NCBI RefSeq assembly: GCF_017833295.1
Contig: NZ_JAFIBW010000001.1
Span: 3,052,001 to 3,116,000 of the forward strand
Reading direction: 5' to 3'
From: Methylobacterium sp. PvR107
GTDB lineage: Bacteria; Pseudomonadota; Alphaproteobacteria; Rhizobiales; Beijerinckiaceae
DNA length: 64,000 nt
The notes under the pieces are model-generated. The model did not search any database, was not told where the DNA came from, and saw nothing but the letters and a program-made list of their open reading frames with translations. Each line of letters starts with the position of its first letter. The stretch's first letter is position 1. Positions 42,200 through 50,307 of the stretch are shown here, one piece after another. A program made the translations under genes and the position numbers.

Positions 42200-43792
42200 A
42201 TGAAGCGGCGTACGCTGTTGCAGGGAGCCGGAGCCTTCGTGGCCAGCGCGGTCGCGGCGCCAGCCCTGGTCCGCGCGGAGGCCGCCAAGACCCTGCGCTT
42301 CATCCCGCAGCAGGATCTCGTCACGCTCGATCCGGTGACGACCTTCGCGTACATCACCCGCAACCACGGCTACATGGTCTTCGACACGCTCTACGGGATG
42401 GACGGCGCCTTCCGCGCCACGCCGCAGATGGTCGAGGGCCACCGGATCGAGGAGGACGGGCGCCGCTGGGACCTGACCTTGCGCGAGGGCCTGCGCTTCC
42501 ACGACGGGACGCCCGTCCTCGCCCGCGACTGCGTCGCCTCCCTGCGGCGCTGGGCCAAGCGCGACCCGTTCGGCGGCTCCCTGATGGAGGCGACCGACGA
42601 GCTGTCGGCGCCCGACGACCGGACGATCCGGTTCCGCCTCAAGCGCCCCTTCCCGCTCCTGCCGATCGCGCTGGGCAAGGCCTCGGTGCCGGTCTGCGCG
42701 ATGATGCCGGAGCGCCTCGCCGTCACCGACCCGTTCCAGCAGGTGCCGGAACTCATCGGCTCGGGGCCGTTCCGCTTCAAGGCGGACGAGCGCGTGCCCG
42801 GCGACCGGACGGTCTACACCCGCTTCGAGGGCTACGTGCCCCGCAAGGACGGCACACCCACCTGGACCTCCGGTCCGAAGGTCGTCCACTACGACCGGGT
42901 GGAGTGGCGCGTCATCGGCGACACGTCCACGGCCACCTCGGCGCTGGTCGCCGGCGAGGCGGACTGGCAGGAATACGCCTCGCACGACCAGCTCGGTCTG
43001 CTGAAGGCCGCCAAGGGCGTCACCACCCGCGTCCTCGACTCGACCGGCTTCGTGACGATGCTGCGGGTCAATCACCTGCAGCCACCCTTCAACAACCCTG
43101 CGATCCGGCGGGCGCTCTGGGGGGCGATCGACCAGACGTCCTGCATGCAGGGCGTGGTGGGCGCCGACGATCCCAGCCTGTTCCACGTGCCCCTCGGCTT
43201 CTTCTGCCCGGACACGCCGATGGCCTCGACGGACGGGCTCGGGCCGCTCACCACACCGCGGGATCCGGCCAAGGTGCGGGCCGACCTGAAGGCGGCTGGC
43301 TACGCCGGCGAGACCGTGCTGCTGATGGTGCCGTCGAACTCGGCCCCGCTTCTGGCGCTCGGCCAGGTCGCGGCCGACCTGCTCCAGCGCGTCGGCATGA
43401 ATGTCGAGGTCTACGCTGTCGAGTTCAATGCGATGCTGCAGCGGCGCAACCGCAAGGGGCCGGTCTCCGAGGGCGGCTGGAGCGCCTTCGTCACCAACTG
43501 GTCCGGCATGGATTGGCTCAACCCCGCCGGCTACATCGCCCTGCGCGGCACCGGCGAGACCGGCTATGCCGGCTGGGCCACGACCCCGCGGATCGAGACC
43601 CTGCGGGACGCGTGGTTCACGGCTCCGGACGAGGCGGCCCGCGCCGCCCTGTGCCGGGACATCCAGCTCCAGGCGATGGAGGACGTGCCCTACTACCCCC
43701 TCGGGCAGTACCTGCAGCCGACCGCATACCGCTCCCGCCTCACCGGGATCCTCGACGGGTTCCCGACCTTCTGGAACGTCCGGCCCGCCTGA
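42200..43792 (+). CDS. ABC transporter substrate-binding protein, family 5 (peptide/opine type)
   Basis: A 530-residue binding protein of the DppA/OppA family. It has a twin-arginine-like signal (MKRRTLLQGAGAFVASAVAA, cut near VRA). Family blocks include LDPVTTFAYITRNHGYMVFD, WDLTLREGLRFHDGTPVLAR, ELIGSGPFRFKADER and ALWGAIDQTSCMQGV. GGGAG precedes the ATG. There is no lipid-attachment cysteine. No permease or ATPase genes of this family are adjacent, so it is an orphan or supplies another transporter. It lies convergent to the amidohydrolase gene. Ligand unknown; the nitrogen context suggests a small peptide, opine or ureide. Confidence 0.85.
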   Translation: MKRRTLLQGAGAFVASAVAAPALVRAEAAKTLRFIPQQDLVTLDPVTTFAYITRNHGYMVFDTLYGMDGAFRATPQMVEGHRIEEDGRRWDLTLREGLRFHDGTPVLARDCVASLRRWAKRDPFGGSLMEATDELSAPDDRTIRFRLKRPFPLLPIALGKASVPVCAMMPERLAVTDPFQQVPELIGSGPFRFKADERVPGDRTVYTRFEGYVPRKDGTPTWTSGPKVVHYDRVEWRVIGDTSTATSALVAGEADWQEYASHDQLGLLKAAKGVTTRVLDSTGFVTMLRVNHLQPPFNNPAIRRALWGAIDQTSCMQGVVGADDPSLFHVPLGFFCPDTPMASTDGLGPLTTPRDPAKVRADLKAAGYAGETVLLMVPSNSAPLLALGQVAADLLQRVGMNVEVYAVEFNAMLQRRNRKGPVSEGGWSAFVTNWSGMDWLNPAGYIALRGTGETGYAGWATTPRIETLRDAWFTAPDEAARAALCRDIQLQAMEDVPYYPLGQYLQPTAYRSRLTGILDGFPTFWNVRPA

Positions 43793-43811
43793 GGATCACG
43801 GCGCCGGGGCC

Positions 43812-45278
43812 TCACAGCCCCGGGAAGGTCGGCGGCGCGATGGCGTCGGGGCCGCGCCCGGCCCAGTCGAGCTGCCGGATCTGCGCCAGCGCACGGCCCT
43901 GCGCCTCCTCCAGCGCCGCCGCGGCCGCCGCGTAGTCGACCGTCAGGGCGCGGCCGTCGCGCACGATCTCGCGGCCGCCGACGAAGACCTGCCGGACCGC
44001 GCGGTCGCCGGCCGAGTAGATCAGCGACTGCACGGGATCGCGGCACGGCCGCATGGCCGGATGCGCGCAGTCGACGAGGACGAAGTCGGCCTTGCAGCCC
44101 GGCGCGAGCCGGCCGATGTCGTCGCGCCCGAGCGCCCTGGCGCCGCCCACAGTGGCGGCGTGGAACACGTCCGCCGCGCGGGTATCGCGGGGATTCTCGG
44201 CGACGACCCGGGCGAGGTACGAGACGAGGCGCATCTCGTCGAGCATGTTGTGCGGGTAGACATCGGTGCCGATGCCCATGTTCACCCCGGCCTGGAGGTA
44301 GCGGCCGAAATGGTGGAGCGCGATGCCGCGGCGGGCGAAGACCGTCGGGCAATGGGCGACCGTGGCGCCGCGCTCGGCCAGGCGGCGCATGTCCGAGCCC
44401 GGGCTGTGCCAGTGGGTCCAGGGATGGTCGTCGAGGAAGATCCCGTGGCCCACGATCGTGCGCTCGGTGAGCACGCCGAGATCGTCGAGCCACTCGATCG
44501 GCGTCATCCCGGTGCGGCGGGTGATCTCGTGGAATTCCGACAGGGACTGCGCCGCATGGGTGTGGAACCGCAGGTCGCGCCGGACCGCCTCGGCATGGGC
44601 GTCGCGCATCAGCTCCGCCGTGCAGGTATCCACCTGCGCCGGGCAGAGCATGCCGGAGAGGCGCCCGCTCGGGTGGCGCTGCGCCGCCTCGATTTCGGCG
44701 AGCGCCTGCTCCAGGCCGCGCTGGCCCGCCGCCGCGTCCCACTCGTACTCGACGCTGTGGCCGTTCCGGGTCAGCCAGCGCCCCGACCGGAACATCGGGG
44801 CGATGCAGACCCGCAGGCCCGACGCGCCGAGGCGATCGAGCCAGCCATCGCTCGGCAAAGCGAGGTCGCAGACGGTGGTGACGCCCGAGAGCGCTAGCTC
44901 GGCGAGCGCCACCCCGTAGGCGGCGCGGGTGCCCTCCGCGTCGGGCCGCAGGATCGGCAGGTACTCGTAGAGCGAGGTGTTGTAGAGCCGCTGGCTGCCG
45001 ACCTCGTCCCACATGCCCTTGTTCATCGGCTCCGAGAACAGGTGGGTGTGGATGTCCACGAGGCCGGGCATGACCAGGCAGCCGGAGGCGTCGATGGTCC
45101 GGGCCGGCGGGGGGCCTGCGTAATCCGGACCGACATGGATCAGGACGCCGTCCTCGAACACCACGTCGGCGCCGGTGCGGTAGACGTGCCCGCCGCTGTC
45201 GGGATCCCAGGCGACGACCCACCGGGCCCCTGTCACCAGGGTGGCGCCCATCGTCCCGTCCGCAGCTTCGTCGTGCAT
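43812..45278 (-). CDS. Amidohydrolase, ATZ/TRZ (cytosine/triazine deaminase-like) family
   Basis: A 488-residue metal-dependent hydrolase. The beta-sandwich N-terminus (TIDASGCLVMPGLVDIHTHL) leads into a TIM barrel with the metal ligands HTH, FHTHAAQS, IVGHGIFLDD and the catalytic Asp in GTDVYPHN. The family deaminates or dechlorinates aminated heterocycles such as guanine, cytosine, triazines or adenosine derivatives. The ATG chosen has GAGAGAGG upstream and a sigma54-like promoter 32 bases further; a longer upstream frame is rejected. The substrate cannot be fixed, but the adjacent racemase, cyclic amidohydrolase and carbamoylase suggest that it acts in heterocycle or ureide breakdown. Confidence 0.85.
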   Translation of the reverse strand: MHDEAADGTMGATLVTGARWVVAWDPDSGGHVYRTGADVVFEDGVLIHVGPDYAGPPPARTIDASGCLVMPGLVDIHTHLFSEPMNKGMWDEVGSQRLYNTSLYEYLPILRPDAEGTRAAYGVALAELALSGVTTVCDLALPSDGWLDRLGASGLRVCIAPMFRSGRWLTRNGHSVEYEWDAAAGQRGLEQALAEIEAAQRHPSGRLSGMLCPAQVDTCTAELMRDAHAEAVRRDLRFHTHAAQSLSEFHEITRRTGMTPIEWLDDLGVLTERTIVGHGIFLDDHPWTHWHSPGSDMRRLAERGATVAHCPTVFARRGIALHHFGRYLQAGVNMGIGTDVYPHNMLDEMRLVSYLARVVAENPRDTRAADVFHAATVGGARALGRDDIGRLAPGCKADFVLVDCAHPAMRPCRDPVQSLIYSAGDRAVRQVFVGGREIVRDGRALTVDYAAAAAALEEAQGRALAQIRQLDWAGRGPDAIAPPTFPGL

Positions 45279-45309
45279 CGATAACCTCTCTCTTGCGCCG
45301 ACGAGGCGG

Positions 45310-45324
45310 GCAAGATCGGTGCCC
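45310..45324 (-). promoter_or_regulatory. Sigma54-like promoter of the amidohydrolase gene
   Basis: On the minus strand GGGCACCGATCTTGC matches TGGCACG-N4-TTGC with the GG and GC pairs at the right spacing and the first and seventh bases different. Transcription would start near 45298, leaving a ~20-base leader with a strong ribosome-binding site. Confidence 0.5.
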
Positions 45325-45423
45325 GGTCGGGCCGGCATCGCAGCGCGGCGCGGCCCGGGTTTCGCATCGCGCCGGCCACTGTCGTCAGCGGCAGGCCAAG
45401 GCGTTGGTTCCGCAGGAGACGGC

Positions 45424-46104
45424 ATGCATCATCGCGGCACCACCGGACCCGCGCGCATCCTGGTCATCAACCCGAACGCCTCCCGGGCGGTGACCGCCGC
45501 CATCGACGCGGCACTGACGCCGCTGCGCCTGGACGGCGGCCCCGTCATCGCGGTGACGGACCTGCCCGAGGGGCCGGCGGGCATCGCGACCCAGCGGGAC
45601 GCGGATTCCGTGGTGATGCCGCTGGCCCGGCGCATCGCGGAGGATCCGGCGGACGCCTTCGTCATCGCCTGCTTCAGCGACCCGGGCCTGCATACCGCCC
45701 GCGAGGTCGCCGGCGGCAGGCCCGTGATGGGGATCGCCGAGTGGGGCCTCCTCCGGTCGCTCACCCTCGGCGAGCGCTTCGGCATCGTCGCCCTGTCGGA
45801 GGGCAGCGTGCGGCGCCAGCGCCGGATGGTCCGCCAGATGGGCCTCGGCGAACGCTATGCCGGCAGCCGGCCTGTGGAGGCGCAGGCCGACGAGTCGGCG
45901 GGGGAGGCCATCCGCGACCGCCTGGTCGCGGCGGCCCGGACCCTGGTCGCGCGCGACGGCGCCGACGTCATCGTGCTCGGCTGCGCCGGCATGGCGCCGC
46001 ACCGGGCCGCCGTCGCGCGGGCGGTCGGGTGTCCGGTCGTCGAGCCCTGCCAGCAGGCGGTGGCGGCGGCCCTCGGGGCGGTTCTGCTCCGGGCGGACCT
46101 GTAG
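45424..46104 (+). CDS. Asp/Glu/hydantoin racemase family protein
   Basis: A 226-residue racemase of the HyuE/allantoin racemase type. It has the two-domain pseudo-symmetric fold with the catalytic cysteines in VIACFSDPGL (~80) and VLGCAGMAPH (~185), and the N-terminal ARILVINPNAS. Such enzymes interconvert enantiomers of 5-substituted hydantoins or allantoin so that a stereospecific hydrolase can use both. AGGAGA lies before the ATG. It is divergent from the amidohydrolase gene and followed after 13 bases by the cyclic amidohydrolase, which supports a shared hydantoin- or allantoin-type substrate. Confidence 0.85.
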   Translation: MHHRGTTGPARILVINPNASRAVTAAIDAALTPLRLDGGPVIAVTDLPEGPAGIATQRDADSVVMPLARRIAEDPADAFVIACFSDPGLHTAREVAGGRPVMGIAEWGLLRSLTLGERFGIVALSEGSVRRQRRMVRQMGLGERYAGSRPVEAQADESAGEAIRDRLVAAARTLVARDGADVIVLGCAGMAPHRAAVARAVGCPVVEPCQQAVAAALGAVLLRADL

Positions 46105-46117
46105 GGAGACTCCGGCG

Positions 46118-47437
46118 ATGCACTACGACCTGCTGATCCGCGGCGGCACCTGCGTCACGCCCTGGGGCACCGAGGCGATCGATCTCGGCGTCAGCGACGG
46201 GCGCATCGCGGCCCTCGCGACGCCGGCCGGCGCGACCGCGGAGGCGGTGATCGACGCCGCGGGCCTGCACGTCCTGCCCGGCCTGATCGACAGCCACGTC
46301 CACCTGCGCGACCCCGGCGACCCGGCGGTGGAGACGATCGAGACCGGCACGCGGGCCGCGGTGCTGGGCGGGATCGCCACCCTGTTCGACATGCCCAACA
46401 CCGTCCCGCCGATCGCCGATACCGAGCGCCTCGCGTGGAAGCGCGACTACGTTGCGGGCCGGAGCTGGTGCGACATCGGCCTCTACGTGGCCGGCACGAA
46501 GGCCAATATCGACGCCCTCGCCGCGCTGGAGCGTGCGCCGGGTGTCTGCGCCGTCAAGGTCTTCGCCGGCAGCTCCACGGCGGCGCTGATGATCGAGGAC
46601 GACGCGCATCTCGAGCTCGCCATGCGCGCCGGCCACCGGCGCATGGCCTTCCACAGCGAGGACGAGGACCGGCTCCAGGCCCGCAAACCGCTGTTCAGCC
46701 GGGGCCAGCCGTACCGGACCCACATGGAATGGCGCGACCCGGAATGCGCCTTCCTGGGCACGCGGCGCCTCATGGCGCTGGCCCGGAAGACCGGCCGGGC
46801 GACCCATATCCTGCACGTCTCCACCGCCGAGGAACTCGCCTACCTGCGCGATTTCCGCGACGTCGCCACCGTGGAGGTGCTGGTCAATCACCTCACGCAG
46901 GTGGCCCCGGACTGCTACGACACCCTCGGTGGCTTCGGCGTCATGAACCCGCCGATCCGCGACGAGCGCCACCGGGCGGCCGCCTGGGCGGCGGTTCGCG
47001 ACGGCACCGTCGACACGGTCGGCAGCGATCACGCGCCCCATGCGCGGGCCGCCAAGGAGCAGCCCTGGCCGGACTGCCCGGCCGGCCTCACCGGGGTCCA
47101 GACCCTGGTGCCGGTGATGCTCGACCACGTCGCGGCCGGGCGCCTGCCGCTCGCGCGCCTCGTCGACCTGATGGCGGCCGGGCCGGCCCGGGTCTACGGC
47201 CTTGCCGGCAAGGGCCGGATCGCCGCCGGATACGACGCCGACTTCACCCTCGTGGACCTGAAGGCGCGCCGCAGGATCGAGGAATCCTGGATCGTCTCGC
47301 CCTGCGGCTGGACGCCCTTTGCCGGCACCGACGTCACCGGCTGGCCCGTCGCCACGATCGTGCGCGGCCACCTCGTGATGCGCGACGACACCGTCCTGGG
47401 CGCGCCGGCCGGCCGCCTCGCGCGCTTTTCCGCCTGA
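46118..47437 (+). CDS. Cyclic amidohydrolase (dihydroorotase/allantoinase/hydantoinase family)
   Basis: A 439-residue zinc hydrolase that opens cyclic amides. The metal centre is formed by DSHVHLRDPG, the carboxylated Lys in CAVKVFAGSS, MAFHSEDEDR, THILHVSTAEE and the Asp in VGSDHAPH. The sequence AVLGGIATLFDMPNTVPP is typical of the allantoinase/dihydroorotase side of the family. A D/L-racemase upstream and an N-carbamoyl amidohydrolase convergent downstream complete the hydantoin-to-amino-acid route. Allantoin, dihydroorotate or a 5-substituted hydantoin cannot be separated by sequence reading alone; dihydroorotate is less likely in this context. Confidence 0.88.
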   Translation: MHYDLLIRGGTCVTPWGTEAIDLGVSDGRIAALATPAGATAEAVIDAAGLHVLPGLIDSHVHLRDPGDPAVETIETGTRAAVLGGIATLFDMPNTVPPIADTERLAWKRDYVAGRSWCDIGLYVAGTKANIDALAALERAPGVCAVKVFAGSSTAALMIEDDAHLELAMRAGHRRMAFHSEDEDRLQARKPLFSRGQPYRTHMEWRDPECAFLGTRRLMALARKTGRATHILHVSTAEELAYLRDFRDVATVEVLVNHLTQVAPDCYDTLGGFGVMNPPIRDERHRAAAWAAVRDGTVDTVGSDHAPHARAAKEQPWPDCPAGLTGVQTLVPVMLDHVAAGRLPLARLVDLMAAGPARVYGLAGKGRIAAGYDADFTLVDLKARRRIEESWIVSPCGWTPFAGTDVTGWPVATIVRGHLVMRDDTVLGAPAGRLARFSA

Positions 47438-47450
47438 CGGGCGCCCGCCC

Positions 47451-48737
47451 TCAGCCGGCGCAGGTCTCCGCCACCAGCCAAGCGGTGAGGATCGCGACGG
47501 CGTCGAGGAGGTCATCGGTCGCCATGGCCTCGTCGGGGTTGTGGCTGCCATTGGCGTTGCGCACGAACAGCATGGCCATCGGCACGCCGGCCTTGGCGAA
47601 GGCGGCGGCGTCGTGGGAGGCGGGGCTGCCGAGGGGCCGGGTGGCGATGCCGAGCGCGTCCGCGGCCGCCGCGAGCCCGTCGCGGATCCGGGGCGAAACC
47701 GCGCCGACGCCCGCCTCGGCGCGGGGCCCGAGGGCCACCGTGACACCGCGGCGCTCCGACACGTCCGTCACGGCGGCCAGGAACGCGGCCTCCAAGGCCG
47801 ACAGCACCTCGGCTGTGTAGGCCCGCATGTCGAGGCTGAACCGGAACGCGCCGGGGACGGTCGTCAGGCCGTGGACCGCGGCATCGGTGTGGAACCGGCC
47901 GAAGGTGACGGCCATCGGGCAGCCGGCGGCCTCGCGCTCCGCCCAGACCCGATCGAGGGCCAGGGCGATCTCGGCGCCCGCCATGGCCGCGTCGCGGCGG
48001 AAGCGGCGGGGCGTTCCGACATGGTCGTAGCGCCCAAGGATCCGGACGTCGGGGTAGCGGACGTTGCCGGGAATCCCGGTGCAGAGGCCGACCGGGATCC
48101 CGGCCTCCTCCAGGCTCGGCGCCTGCTCGATATGCACCTCCAGGAAGGCGTGGATCGCGGCGGCGTCGAGGGCGGGCGGGCCGCTGCGCAGCGCCTCCGG
48201 GTCGCCCCCCTCCCGGGCGATGTGCGCGGCGAGGCCGAGGCCGCTGTCGATCCGGGCGGCGTCGAGCGCCCCGTCCGGCAGGGTTCCGAGGGCCGCCCGG
48301 CTGCCGATGTAGGAGACCTGGAACCAGACGCTCTCCTCGGCGCGGATGGCCATGACGGTGATGTCGCGCGCCGGGGTCAGCCCCAGGTCGCGGAGCGCCG
48401 CGACGGCGGCGAGCCCGGCCACCACCCCGGCGGCCCCGTCGAAATTGCCGCCCTGGGCGACGGTGTCGAGGTGGGAGCCGATCAGGATCGGCGGCAGGCT
48501 CCGGTCCCGCCCCGGCAGCGTCAGGGTGGTGTTGGCGGCCGCGTCCCGCCCGATCGCGAGGCCGAGAGCGGCGGCGCAGCGCATCACCACCGCGTGCGCC
48601 TCGGTCTCCTCCGGGCTGTAGGAGGCCCGCGTGAACCCGGGATCGGTCCGGCCGCACCGGGCAAGGTCGTCGAACAACGCCTCCACCCGGCCGCGCTGCG
48701 CACGGACCGCCGTGCCGACCGCCGATACCGTGTCCAT
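47451..48737 (-). CDS. Zn-dependent N-carbamoyl-L-amino acid hydrolase (M20 family; AmaB/HyuC/AllC type)
   Basis: A 428-residue M20-family amidohydrolase that removes the carbamoyl group from ring-opened ureides, releasing CO2 and NH3. Metal and catalytic residues are seen in GSHLDTVAQGGNFDGAAGV, IRAEESVWFQVSYIGSRA, EVHIEQAPSLEEAGIPVG and GSPASHDAAAFAKAG. The dimer-forming lid domain (~215-330) is present. The start is the ATG giving the usual length; the frame is open much further upstream without family sequence. It faces the cyclic amidohydrolase gene 13 bases away. A weak sigma54-like site (48789-48803, minus strand) lies upstream. Confidence 0.88.
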   Translation of the reverse strand: MDTVSAVGTAVRAQRGRVEALFDDLARCGRTDPGFTRASYSPEETEAHAVVMRCAAALGLAIGRDAAANTTLTLPGRDRSLPPILIGSHLDTVAQGGNFDGAAGVVAGLAAVAALRDLGLTPARDITVMAIRAEESVWFQVSYIGSRAALGTLPDGALDAARIDSGLGLAAHIAREGGDPEALRSGPPALDAAAIHAFLEVHIEQAPSLEEAGIPVGLCTGIPGNVRYPDVRILGRYDHVGTPRRFRRDAAMAGAEIALALDRVWAEREAAGCPMAVTFGRFHTDAAVHGLTTVPGAFRFSLDMRAYTAEVLSALEAAFLAAVTDVSERRGVTVALGPRAEAGVGAVSPRIRDGLAAAADALGIATRPLGSPASHDAAAFAKAGVPMAMLFVRNANGSHNPDEAMATDDLLDAVAILTAWLVAETCAG

Positions 48738-49080
48738 TCCGCCGCTCCCGGTGCGCGGGTCCGGGGCGGACCGCGACGGCGCCACCCTGCCACTTCCGTG
48801 CCGGCGCCGCTTCCGCTGGAGGCGCGACCGCCGGCGCGATCCGACACGGCTTCCGATCGACGCCGACCTCTGATGCCGGCCGCCCGTCATCACGCTCCGG
48901 GCGACACAGGTCTGGGCCTCAATACGCAAATTTTGACGTTCTCGGCACAGGACCGCCCGCAGCGCGTACAAGTGCCGCCAATATGCGCAAGAACCCCGGC
49001 GACCTGCAGTCTCTTTGACCTTCCCGTCGCTCGGACGGCGACCGACAATCGACCCGTCATTCAAGGGAGCTTCGGGGTCG
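48738..49080. other. Divergent promoter region between the carbamoylase and urtA
   Basis: On the minus strand CGGCACGGAAGTGGC at 48789-48803 resembles a sigma54 site but has TGGC for TTGC. On the plus strand, AT-richer sequence at 48920-49020 is the likely urtA promoter zone; no clean sigma54 or sigma70 match was found. No gene was seen. Confidence 0.35.
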
Positions 49081-50307
49081 ATGACGCATCTCACGCGACG
49101 CGGCGTCTTGGGCACGGCGGCGCTGCTCGCGGCACCGGCCATCATCCGGCCGGCCTTCGCCGCCGACACCGTCAAGCTCGGCTGCCTGTTCTCGTCGTCG
49201 GGCACGATGGCCAATCTCGAGGGCCGGCTGAACCACGTGGTCCGCATGGCCGCCGACGCGATCAACGGGCGCGGCGGCGTCAACGGCCGCCAGATCGAGG
49301 TCCTGACCTCCGATCCCGCCTCGGACTGGCCGCTCTACGCCCAGGTCGGCCGGCAGATGCTCCAGCAGGAGAAGGTCGCGGCCCTGTTCGGCTGCTGGAC
49401 CTCCGTGTCGCGCAAGTCGGTGCTGCCGGTGGTCGAGCAGAATGACGGGCTGCTGTTCTACCCGCTCCACTTCGAGGGCGACGAGAATTCCAAGGCCGTC
49501 GTCTACGTGAACTCGCCGCCCGCGAGTTCCGTGCTGCCGGCGGTGGATTACCTGATGGGCCCGGACGGGGTCGGGGCGAAGCGGTTCTTCATGATCGGCT
49601 CGGACTACGTCTGGCCGCGCACGATCAACAAGCAGCTCAAGGGCTACTGGACCAGCAAGGGCATCCCCGAGACGGCGTGGCGCGAGGAATACGTGCCGTT
49701 CGGCTTCTCGAACTTCCAGACGCTGGTGAACCAGGTCCGCAGCTTCGCCAGCCAGCCGGGCGGCCAGGCGATCGTGGTGCTCACCGTCGTCGGATCCTCG
49801 ATCCCCGACTTCCTGCGCGAATTCGCCAACCAGGGCATCAGCGCCACCGACGTGCCGATCCTCGGCCTCGACATGGTGGAGGCCGATCTCGAGGGGCTCG
49901 ATACGGCCAAGCTCGTCGGCCACCTGAATTGCTGGGCCTATCTCCAGGCCGCCAAGGGCGAGCGCAACCAGACATTCCTCGCCGACTGGGCCGCCTACGT
50001 GAAGGCCAAGAACGTCCCGTTCAGCGCCGACACGGTGATCGACCCGATGGTCTCGGCCTATGACAGCGTCCATCTCTGGGCGCTGGCCGCCGCCAAGGCC
50101 GGCTCCTTCGCGGTGCCGGAGGTGCGCAAGGCCTTCGCGGGCCTCAGCTTCGACGACCCGTCGGGCTACACGCTGACCATGACGGGGGAGAACAATTACG
50201 TCTCCCGCGGCGTGTTCATCGGCTCGGTCAACGAGAAGCGCGGCTTCGACGTCCTCTGGCAATCCCCGAACGCCCCGAAGCCGGTCCCGTTCAGCCCCTA
50301 TGGCTGA
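49081..50307 (+). CDS. urtA: Urea/short-chain amide ABC transporter substrate-binding protein (UrtA/FmdD type)
   Basis: A 408-residue type I binding protein with a twin-arginine-like signal (MTHLTRRGVLGTAALLAAPA). UrtA-family landmarks are DTVKLGCLFSSSGTMANLEG, AALFGCWTSVSRKSVLPVVE, LLFYPLHFEGDENSKAVVYV, and GSDYVWPRTINKQLKGY. It begins a five-gene ABC operon in which every junction overlaps. Formamidase follows the operon, so amides such as formamide or acetamide are possible ligands alongside urea. No urease genes are in the window. Confidence 0.88.
   Translation: MTHLTRRGVLGTAALLAAPAIIRPAFAADTVKLGCLFSSSGTMANLEGRLNHVVRMAADAINGRGGVNGRQIEVLTSDPASDWPLYAQVGRQMLQQEKVAALFGCWTSVSRKSVLPVVEQNDGLLFYPLHFEGDENSKAVVYVNSPPASSVLPAVDYLMGPDGVGAKRFFMIGSDYVWPRTINKQLKGYWTSKGIPETAWREEYVPFGFSNFQTLVNQVRSFASQPGGQAIVVLTVVGSSIPDFLREFANQGISATDVPILGLDMVEADLEGLDTAKLVGHLNCWAYLQAAKGERNQTFLADWAAYVKAKNVPFSADTVIDPMVSAYDSVHLWALAAAKAGSFAVPEVRKAFAGLSFDDPSGYTLTMTGENNYVSRGVFIGSVNEKRGFDVLWQSPNAPKPVPFSPYG

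Noticed and set aside
48940..48970. Sigma54 promoter for urtA on the plus strand
   Set aside because: A GGCAC is present but the TTGC at the correct distance is missing.
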